Source: Sycobia sp. Sy_11 (lineage: Eukaryota > Arthropoda > Insecta > Hymenoptera > Epichrysomallidae). Taken from it: a stretch of 64,000 nt of DNA. Below, piece by piece: positions 27,001 through 36,913 of the stretch (positions are counted from its first letter, which is position 1; every line of letters starts with the position of its first letter). The notes beneath the pieces are model-generated. The model had not been told where the DNA came from. It searched no databases and was given only the letters and a program-made list of their open reading frames with translations. The DNA is taken from positions 501,001-565,000 of the forward strand of contig JACCIC010000002.1 of NCBI GenBank assembly GCA_018907035.1. Direction: 5' to 3'. A program made the position numbers and the translations under genes.

Positions 27001-30000
27001 TGACATTATAAATTTTTGAATGGAATATGAATAACACAACACCTTAAGGAGCTTATTAATTACAATTTTTATATAATTTTATAAGTTTTCATGATCTTAT
27101 ATACTGTAAATATCAAAGATCATGAAAACGTTAATAAAAATTATAATTGATAACAAACTATAGTTTGCTATAAGCAATAATTTAAATATTAACATTTAGT
27201 AGACTCATTAATTAATAGTATACTTTTCATTGTTTAGTAACTAAATAACAACTAATTTGATCTTGAATATGTTTTAGAAACACCCGCATTATCTTCTCGT
27301 AAACTAATGTTACACAAAGGTACAATGACAAACAATACGAGTGTGTTCTATAAAGAAACAATCTTTGATTTGGAAATTGGAGATGAGGACCGCGGAGATA
27401 ATCTAGTGCAATTATTTTCGCATCTACCTCAATCCTTTGTTCTTGACATTTATAAAAATTTATGTAGATGTGACTTCAACTGGGCGGTTGATTATCTAAG
27501 CAATGTACAAAAGGAAGATACTACGATTTATTCAGCCGTGAATCAAAATGAATATGTCGAAGAGAATACTATTCCATCGAATAATACTCATCGTAAGTTA
27601 CTTTTTAGCTAGACAGTTTTAGATTTGAATAAGTAGACTTTTATTGTTCCAAGATAGAAACATCAGCAATGTAATAATGTATAAGACATAAATCACTTTT
27701 TATAAGTTGATAAAACTTGTTTTATGGTAAAGAGGAAATGAATAATAGCTTATTCAAACATTATCGAGGAAATAATTTTATACTTCAGATAGCTTAGAAT
27801 TTCGACTTAAAATTTTAAAAAAGAATATATATTTGTGTAAGTGTGTAATAAATGGTGCTATCTATAAATACCTATTAGATAAATAATATCGGACTATGGT
27901 TATCTATGGTAATCAATGATTATCATATGGTCACTAATTTTATATCTGGATACTGATCCACCATAAAACAAAGATTGCAGGATTTGGTAAAATCAGTATC
28001 GTGTGTTTAATAACTTGCTAAAATTTTTAATAGTTCTAGAAATTAATAAACTCAAGAATTTGTAGTCATTTGTAGAATTTATAGTACTTGTAGTAATTTT
28101 CAGTATAATCCATTCATTGATATATTTTATTATACTAATATATGAGAACAACAATCATCTAACGTTTCTTTCTTTTCCAGAGGATAACATGGAAGCAATA
28201 GCACACCGACTAAGCCTCAAATCGCCGCAAACAACAGAGTCCACCAACGAGTACTCACCAACTCAAGGAGCGCGCAGTAAACGAAACAAGTATAAATTGT
28301 CTTGCGACAACCTTGAGTTGAAACAAGAACTCGAGAGCAAATTCATCCTTAGTGAGGAGAGCTATCCACCACACACACTTCGTGTTAAACGCTGGAAGAA
28401 TCGCGAGTTTGACGAGCCCAAGCCTATCAGCAATTTAGAAAGCAATATTGATGATTTTTCATCGAAGCCAAATGTGGTTAGTGCTATTGTATTTAATTCG
28501 TTAATTTATAAAAAAAATGAAACAGTTCTTTTATTAGAATAGTCTTGCTTACATAACTGTCTATTTAATTAAATTTTGAAAAATGAATTGTAAAAACTTA
28601 TAAATTAATTTTTACGTTTATCGTTACATCAATCTTTTTCATCAGCAGGTATAAAATTATTAATTATAAAAATTTAACTTGCTGAAGTTTGCATTTATGC
28701 ATCTATTTTTTTAATTTTAATAACAGAAAATTTATTTTTTAACTTTATATAAAATTTTAAGAATGATTTCCTGCTGCCAATACGGACATCACAAAAACCA
28801 TCAAGGCTTGATCATCCAGCTGTAGAGGAGAATGAGGAAGATGAAAACGAAGAAGACGAAAGTTTTGATGAATCTGACGAGGAAGAAATCATGGAGCTCA
28901 ATCTTGGCCATGATTTCATTCGAGTACTCGAGAGAGAATTTGGTAACACCAATTTCCAAAGCCCTGACGGTCTCTTTCCTGTCATACAGATCAGAAAATC
29001 TATGGCACAAGAAATTCACGCACTTTGGATTGAAAGTATGCAGCAGCAACTGTGGGCTATGCAAGAACAACTCGACGCAATGATAGCTAAAGGTTTTTTT
29101 AACTTTTCTAATTTTTTAAAAACAATTAATACTGTTTAAAAATGTATTTTCATAACATTTTAACAGTTTAAAATTTTTTGATTTTTTATAATTAGATTTA
29201 ATAATAATATGGCTCAACAAAAAAATTACGCTTTTAATTATGAAATTCACAATTATAACTGCTTTAATTTTTGAAAAATCATGATATTATTTATACTTTT
29301 TTTAACTATAATGAACAAGATATTTTTGATTTGTGTTTATTATATAAATTTTATTGAATTTTTACAAAATAAACTTTTAGATGCCGAGTATGCTAGATCT
29401 TTAGAAGTACAGGAAGAAGCTTGTGCAATGCACGAACCAAAAGTACCTAATTTGAAGGAAATAATGGATATGGAAATGGCTCTTGCTATGTATAACAATG
29501 ATGGCGTAAGCAAACAATCAAAAATGTTCAAAGTACATTATCTTTTTGGTTCAACAGTTTTCCTAAATTGATATTAACTTTACGTATACCAAATAATTGA
29601 AAAATGTATAATTTTTTTAATTTTTAGAAACACAAATTTAGAAAGGAAACTCAAAAAGATATGGCTCTGCGCGTAGCTCAACAGATTTTATTCGAAATGT
29701 TTCCCGATTACGATCGTGAAATGTTGATTGAAATATACGAGGCTCATGATCGTAACTTCGACGAAACAGTAAAAATTATAGAAGAAAATTGTTCCAGTAA
29801 GTCAACAATGACGATGGCCGATGTACTTAAGAAACGAAAAAATTTAATAGATGAATTGCAAAAAGAAAGTAGTTATCAGACTTCTTACTATAACGAATTG
29901 GTATTTAAAAATATTATATTTAAAATATTATTTCTCATCTCTTTGTATTATGGACGGTTGATAAATAAATAAAAATTATTTTGTTAAAGGAAACGTTAAA

Positions 30001-31057
30001 AAGATATGACGAATTTTTTAAAACGGAAAACGAAGACGAAGCATTAACTTATGAAGATGTAATGGAATCTGCTTGCGATTCGCGAGCGGAAGCGCGGCGA
30101 CAACTTGGACTTCGAAATGAAAATTATCAAAAAGCAAGGGATGCTTGTCGGCAAAAAAAACCTGAAGTTGCCGCATATTACTCAGACGTGGTAAGTATAT
30201 TATTTGACTACATAAATTATAATATAGTTTGTTGCGTAACTATATTCTTTTCACTTTTAGATATAATTAATGTTATAAAAATTAAAAAATTTTTTCTTAA
30301 AATTCTTATTAAGATTAAGTACATATTGCTAAACAAAAATTAAAATTACAAAGAGTGTAGCATGATTATCTAAAGATTTATAATCCTAAATTTTTTCTAT
30401 CCTTAGAAAGTGAACAAGTGATAATATCTATTTTTAGAAAAGATCAAATGAGAGTTTTGCATTGTTTAGAAAAAATTTAAAAATACACTCAACAAAGTAG
30501 AGTGTCAGTTTATCTTCTAACCATATCTTTAATTTCCTATGAATTATAGTTAGTTTGTGAATGAACTCTTGTTAAAATATTTTGTCGATTAATAGGCAAA
30601 GTTACACATAAGGAAGATGGAGATGGCAAATTCAGCTGCAGCATCGGCATTTCTTGCAGCACAAACTCAAATGCTTGAAGCTAATAATACTCTTGATTTA
30701 CACTTTCTTCATTTGCGAGAAGCAAAAAAAGCTCTTGACGTTTTTCTTGATTATCAATTGAGTAAAATGACACCCGGATCTCGTAAGCAATTCTACATAA
30801 TTACAGGCAGAGGTGCTCGTAGCGTGAATGGGCAAAGTAAACTTAAGCCTGCCATTACTGCAAAACTGAATAGTAGAAATATACGGTAAGGGAGTTAATT
30901 TTTGTCCATTTTATTGATTTGTTAGTCGTTTTTAAACTAAATAATTAAAATTAATTAATTTTTGAGAATTAATTAATAATGAAATACTATAAATTTATTT
31001 TGTAGATTTTCAGAGGCAAATCCAGGAATGTTAAAAATTATACTACGGAAAAAATAA
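21060..31057 (+). CDS. N4BP2: NEDD4-binding protein 2-like: CUE, P-loop kinase, DUF1771 and Smr domains
   Basis: Family role: human N4BP2 binds NEDD4/ubiquitin, has polynucleotide-kinase and Smr nicking-type domains, and its relatives act in RNA and DNA processing. Seventeen exons join in phase: 21060-21225, 21435-21943, 22048-22467, 22705-23049, 23278-23763, 24199-24666, 25050-25490, 26059-26163, 26444-26714, 27278-27592, 28181-28476, 28762-29092, 29381-29505, 29628-29900, 29990-30190, 30596-30885, 31006-31057, giving 1,697 residues (human 1,770). A CUE domain lies at about 28-65. An AAA_33-type kinase follows with Walker A GAPGSGKS at 276-283, then STDDYF and VDNTNT. The middle is acidic and Ser/Asn-rich. 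CUE-like segments also lie at about 1110-1147 and 1439-1480. DUF1771 is at about 1548-1610 and Smr at about 1615-1697 (LDLHFL, TGRGARS). Exon 2 could instead end at 21886 (donor GTATGT), removing 19 residues in frame. Confidence 0.95.
27059..27150. repeat. Small inverted repeat in N4BP2 intron 9
   Basis: GTTTTCATGATCTT (27085-27098) and its exact complement AAGATCATGAAAAC (27116-27129) are separated by 17 bp. Imperfect AT-rich pairing extends outward on both sides. It may be a hairpin or a small foldback remnant. Confidence 0.8.
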
Positions 31058-31792
31058 TTACCACTGTTGTACAAGACTCCTGTCAAAGATAGAATATATG
31101 AAAACTTTAAAAAACTGAGGACTAGAACTTTACAAAGAATTTAAGTGAAAAAAGTTTTTATATTTATCTCTGTAGATTGTTAGATATATGTACATGTTTA
31201 TCTTTATCTTTATTTTATTTTTATTTTAATTCTTATGTTTAAGTAAAAAATAATTTAACTGTAATTGCAGTAATAATATGAGATATGAGAATTATCAGAT
31301 AAAGGTAGAATTGTTGGTACGTTTTTTAACGACTTAATTTAATGTAGATTCTCTCTCATGGTTACTACTTTAACTGACTATTTCTTTCTAGGTTTTCATA
31401 CTTTTGGATTACCAATAAATTTTTTCCAAAGAAACTGTTAAATCAAAAATCTTCTACCTAGTTAAGATTAAAAATATTTTAATATTTTTAAGATTGTTAT
31501 TATTGTAATTGTAATTGTTACTATTGTTTTTAGTTCCATATTGAAATATTGTATTAATTATTATTATTCCATACTTACACAGTCTATTTAATTTAACAGT
31601 TTATTATAGTATATTTAGATTTTAGTTCATCAAGAATAATTGAAATTATGTAAATTGGACGATTATATGAATTTCATTACGAATTGTGGCGAAATAAGAA
31701 TGTAAAGAAAATATTAGAATATCAGTAAATTTTCTATTATAAACTATTTTTTTTTATAAGAAATATATGCGTACATTTATACAAAAATTTAC

Positions 31793-31984
31793 TTACAGTT
31801 TCATTAATACAAAAAAAATTACTAATAAAATTTTTGGACAAAGCTTACTTCTATCCAATACCTTCGAACGAAGGTAATTCTTACTATTAATCCCATTTTG
31901 AATTATTTTCTTGAACATAACTCTGGTTTGGAACACTGTTATTGTTGGCATACCTTTTAATATTAAAAAATTTGATATTTCTGT
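31793..31984 (-). CDS. Possible terminal exon of the MOK-like kinase (tentative)
   Basis: On the minus strand an acceptor (AAATTTACAG) at about 31985 is followed by a frame whose phase fits the MOK exon ending at 34002 (one base left over). The frame runs 63 codons to a stop. It includes GMPTITVFQTRV, faintly like the LPTI motif at the human MOK C-terminus. There is no other support. The hydrophobic, lysine-rich end could be translated intron. Confidence 0.22.
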   Translation of the reverse strand, partial: TEISNFLILKGMPTITVFQTRVMFKKIIQNGINSKNYLRSKVLDRSKLCPKILLVIFFVLMKL

Positions 31985-33014
31985 AAATTTCCACATAACA
32001 CATTTTCAGATTTGTAAAGTTTAAATAAGCAATATACTATTTAATATATAAAAAGAACATTTTTACAAACCATCCATTGTCTCAAACTGTTATGTTTTTT
32101 CCAAAAAGTCGCTGAATATATTTTTTAAATATTTTTACCTTCAAATATAGCACGTCCTTCATTGCTCGTCAAGTTAATTTTGTAGATATTATCAAAAGAA
32201 AACAATAGATAAGTAATGTGTTTCATATTTGTAAAACTATTAATGTTGATTTAAACTATAAAGAATAAAATCTTAAATGTATTTTTTACTTATTGTACAT
32301 GATATTTGTACAATTGATGTTATATAATATATATAAAAAATCTTACTTGGAAAATTCATTTGTTTATAATATATTTGTGTAGCACTTGAATTTTTATATT
32401 AAAAGAAGCTATGAACAAGTTCCGCGTTGTAGATATAAAATTTTTAACAGTATTTTCTATTTGTTTGCCCTTTTTATCATAATATCTATGATTTATTTGT
32501 TTTACGCTGGAAATGCACAATTTTTTTAACTGTGCATTGGGACACTAAAAATAATTCCTTATTAATGTTACTTTATGAAATTTAAACAAAAATTGAGAAA
32601 TCTATAATAAAGGATTATATAAAATCCAGGGTAAAATTTAATTGGGATACTAAATCTGCAAATCTCTTAAGGTAGTTAAAAATAAAATATATTATCACCA
32701 GTTCATCATATATAATCGCTAAACCTTTATAAATTAAAATTTTTTACAACTCGATTAAAAGAGATGTACAATTCAACATTTACACATTTCTGTTCATTTA
32801 AAACTACTTGAAGTTTTAAATTACTATATTTTGATTTTGATATTTAAAACACTACAATATCATTAAAATAGACTAGAGATAACTCGAGCATTTTCCGTAT
32901 AGATGCAATTATATATGAAAAAGTATGATTTCATTGCGAGTCAAAAATAATTTTTCGTATTCGTTTTATATATAACACATGGAAAATGCTATATATCATT
33001 CTTTAGAAAGAGAA

Positions 33015-33015
<1 letters not shown>

Positions 33016-33069
<54 letters not shown>
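33016..33069. repeat. (AT)n microsatellite
   Basis: About 26 AT units, lying about 150 bp from the Penelope-like remnant. Confidence 0.96.
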
Positions 33070-33071
<2 letters not shown>

Positions 33072-33223
33072 ATTTATGCGTGACAATAAATAATTTTATC
33101 TGGATCCCGGACCCATAAATTTTAGATTTATAAATCAAAGATTTACCCATGCTTGATTTTCAAAATTGTGTGAATGAAAATATATAAATAATATAAATTT
33201 AATATATATCTTCATTATTTACC

Positions 33224-33988
33224 TATTAAAATTAAAAATTGTACTTATGTCGACTGTTTTTAATATAATATAACATATTAACTAAAATAATGACAGTCAG
33301 ACTGTCCTTGTTTATTATCACCCCCGAAGAATCTGAAATAAAATTAATTACTAAAAATAAATTAGATTAAAAATTAAAAATAACTGCCCCCAACCACCTG
33401 AAATTTAACTTCTTTGTCGTCCGACGTTTCGAACCACTACTGTTCACTTACATTATAGCGATTATTCAAAATATGAATACTTTTAAGAGTTTATCTTTAT
33501 TATATATTTTTTATACCTTTTTCGTAAATATCTACATTTTCAAAATCAAATGAATGCAACAAATCTAAACTATGTTATTTTAGCCCGTATGCACCATTGA
33601 TGCTGCGCAAGCTATACCGATGCTCATAATATTCTTTGTTTTAGGTATCTACCCGTTTGTCCAATGTAATATTTGTCCCAGTCTTTACAATTTATTTTGT
33701 ATACCACTCCCGTTTTCAAAGAGTTATCAGTCTTATCTTTACAATTATTAAATAGTCTTCTTATATTATTATTATTTCCGAAGTAAACTTGAATATTATG
33801 TTATTTGAGAGTACTTTTAATTCTCTCCTACCATCCTTTTACATATGGCAATAATATGATTTTATTATTATTCGCACTGTCTTCCACATTATGCTCTCAA
33901 GTATTATTATAAATCTGATCCACTGTCATTATTTTAGTTTAATATATTATAGTATAAAGACTGTAGGACCGATAAAAATATTTATTAA
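33224..33988 (-). mobile_element. Penelope-like retroelement remnant, copy 2
   Basis: The left end (about 33224-33445) carries the family terminal blocks AAAATAATGACAGTCAGACTGTCC, TGTTTATTATCACCCCCGAAGAATCTGA and GTCCGACGTTTCGAAC. The right end (about 33928-33988) carries CATTATTTTAGTTTAATATATTAT and GGACCGATAAAAATATTTATTAA in opposite orientation. The termini are therefore inverted relative to each other, as in the 51.7-kb copy. Between them is a decayed minus-strand coding remnant of a reverse transcriptase-GIY-YIG C-terminus. The element lies in a MOK intron; its right end stops about 12 bp from the exon-10 donor. Confidence 0.85.
33590..33850 (-). pseudogene. Penelope-like RT C-terminus and GIY-YIG endonuclease, decayed
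   Basis: The minus-strand translation shows, in order, LPYVKG, then VYFGNNNNIRRLFNN, then LKTGVVYKINCKD and YYIGQTGRYLKQRI. The GVVY and YIG halves of the GIY-YIG motif and the following Arg are intact. Two in-frame stops interrupt the upstream part. A one-base shift just after the motif moves the conserved Glu-His segment into another frame. The upstream reverse-transcriptase core is absent. A GIY-YIG domain C-terminal to this linker is characteristic of Penelope-like elements. The copy cannot encode an active enzyme. Confidence 0.88.
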
Positions 33989-34001
33989 TTAAATTATTTA
34001 C

Positions 34002-36871
34002 CTATGTTATTCTGCATATTCTGGCGTTTTCTAAGGAAGTATCTTCCAACTGGTGTGTTTCTTAAGTCGTCTAACTTCTTCGGCTCGTACATTTGCTTCT
34101 CGTAGCCAGATTGAAAAAGCGACTTCGATTTAGTGTTCAGCGACGGTTCCATCATCCTACTCGTTTTCGACTCTGCAAAGTTACGCTGCGACTGAAATTT
34201 TTATGCTCGGCCTCGTTATTCAGATTCAATCACGTATACAATCTTTTTAATTCTTTTAATTTTAATATTACTCTTAACCGCTGATGTCTCTCGGACGTCA
34301 GGTAATTCACGACCATAGTTTTTTTCCAATCTTCGAAACTGCCAGGCGTGCTACTGTTTCGGGACAGAAGGTTCGTCCTTCGGCTCACTGACTCTCGCTC
34401 TCTGTGTTATTATAAAATTTAAGTTAATAAGAACTTTGTCTTATACAGCTTGTCTTTACATTCGATACATAATATTTTAATTACTTGTTTTTTTTTTTAA
34501 CTTTGCACTGGCAATTTGTATATATTTATAGAAATTTGTGGAGTGAACAGCCAATTGAATGCGACTATATATTAATATATTTTTAAATGTATAGTAATTG
34601 TTATAATATAAAAGATTAGATATTTTCATTAGTAATATTTATAATTCTTCGCCGAATCTGTCAGCAATTATAAAACATAATAGTTAAACAAGGTTTCGTT
34701 CCCCAACGTTTTTGGGGCCAAAACTGGTATATAAATTACATTTTCTCTTAAATTAGTCTGGCGATTCTTATATATTTATTTTTCTTATTCGAATATACAA
34801 AAATTATACTTTGATTCACTGGTTTTTGTCAACTGTCCGAAGGATTTGACAATACAGAAAGAAATTGGGCATGATTATTTAGAAAAGTTGCCACATATGC
34901 CACATAATAAATTAATGATTATGAACATTTGAGTTGTTTCACAAAGCAATATTTACATTGTCAGTCTTAATTTACACATCGACAATCTATTGGCTTAGCG
35001 AGCTTAAAATCGCTATATATATATTATTTTACAAGACGTGGACAATGATAAATTTTACATCATCCGTTTCAACACAATATTTTATTCCCGCAATCAATTT
35101 GGCATCTTTATATATTATAAGTTCATTGGTTTTCGATCAAGCCACATACGTCTAAGGTTCAACCGCTTGTCATCTTACTGACGAGCCCAGCAGGTGGCTT
35201 AAGGTGAAATGTACAATAATCGTTGTTTTCTGTTCCTTTCAAATATTAGTCACAATTTTTATTTCATCTGCCCAAAACATTATTCCTCCAATAGTTCTTT
35301 TAAAACAAAGTCTTCAAATTTGTCTTGATCACCTGGAAGACGACTGTCAACGCCAACCATTATTGATGCTTTGTGAAAGTACTCAAAGTGTTCGTAACAT
35401 TTAATTTATTATTTCAATTCGTTACACTAAATGATGTAGCGTCATTTTTCTATCTTTTATCCATATAGGATTTTAATTTATCATTTTATATACGTATATA
35501 TACTGTTGTCACATGCTTAGCACACTGTTTTGTACAAAATTATGTTAATGTTTATACATCTATAATTCAGTATGATTATTGGTTTTAACAATTTTTTAAG
35601 ACCGGCCAATGTCCGATTTGATTGGATTAAAATTTTTTGAAAATATTTTTTACTCGAGTCATTACTATCATTGTTATTATATATATACACACACACACAC
35701 ACACACCTTAAATCGGCGAAATATCGGTGCTGCAGGAGATCGCGCGCCCCGCCCCGGATATCCGGATCGTAGATCAGCATCAGCTTGAGAGCCTCGAGGC
35801 CAAGGTCCGAGAAGTGGGGAAGCAGCCGGGACAGGCCGCTGCCCTGGCGCGCCAAAAAGTAATACTCGCTCTTGCGCGTCCCACTGCTTCTCTAGTGCAA
35901 ATTCGATTTTCATATTATGAAGTTTTCAAATCCGCCATTTATCAGATCGCATTGCGAATCGGTATAATTAGCATTCTTCTAACATGAATACATTGCTTTT
36001 GCATTAGACGGAATGCATTATGTATACCCAGTTTGATCAATATATTCCCTGATTTCTTAAAATTTGTCTCTGAAATAATTTTCTAGAATTTCTATTGTTT
36101 ATAAATTTTATAAAATTAAATAGGAATTATTAATCTACAATGATTAAATAGATGTATTGCTGGCAAAAATGTTTTCAAATGTTTTCAAATTATATAGGAA
36201 TTATTAATCTACAATGATTAAATAGGAGTATTGAGATTCGTATTTCTCAAAACAAAGAATATCATTTTTTACGTTAACTTTTTTTTAATTACTGCCAAAA
36301 AATGTTTTCTAATGTTCTGTTTCTATAATATGACGACCAAAAGGAAAAATCTTACAATGTTATTATTATTTCTAGTGATGAAAACCGGATAACTTCTACT
36401 CTTTTAATAGTTAATGATGCTATAAATATCAGAATAACTTGTACAAGTTTTTTTACAAGAAATCGGTAAAAAAATTTCATGATAACAATATATTTACCCA
36501 TAAATAGGAAAGAAAAAAATGTTACAAAATTTTTCTAACATAAATAAGGTCTAACATACATAAAATCAACATATAATTGTTGTTGGCTTTGAATATCTTT
36601 TTTAATGAAATTATTTCAAATTAAAAAAAAGCAAAAAATGATTTACAAATTCTTTCTATTCAAAATTCTTATATGGTTTTTCATAACATTTATAAACATT
36701 AAACTTTAAATTAAATATTATTGATCCAAACATTAGAAGAAATTATAATAATTTTGAGTTAGTAGAATTTTAGAAAAATTCAACTAATGATTAATAATGA
36801 TCAATTTAGGAAGAACTATTATATATATTGTATTTGATTATCGAGAAAGTATTGTGAAAGCGATGCTGATA

Positions 36872-36913
<42 letters not shown>

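Larger units (their letters stand above)
31058..33223. other. Convergent region N4BP2 / MOK
   Basis: The N4BP2 3' UTR begins here. The remainder is AT-rich. On the minus strand it must contain the last MOK exon(s) unless these were lost, but none could be identified with confidence. An (AT)n run lies at 33.02-33.07 kb. Confidence 0.5.
34402..35706. other. MOK intron 8
   Basis: AT-rich intron beginning in gene direction with a (GT)n tract at the donor. On the opposite strand it contains a frame at 35.2-35.4 kb with a hydrophobic start and several cysteines. No repeat family was recognised. Confidence 0.6.

Noticed and set aside
34272..34401. An apparent frameshift or early stop between MOK exons 9 and 10
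   Set aside because: It arises only if exon 9 is ended at GTTAAG; using the GTAATA donor seven bases further keeps the frame open through exon 10.
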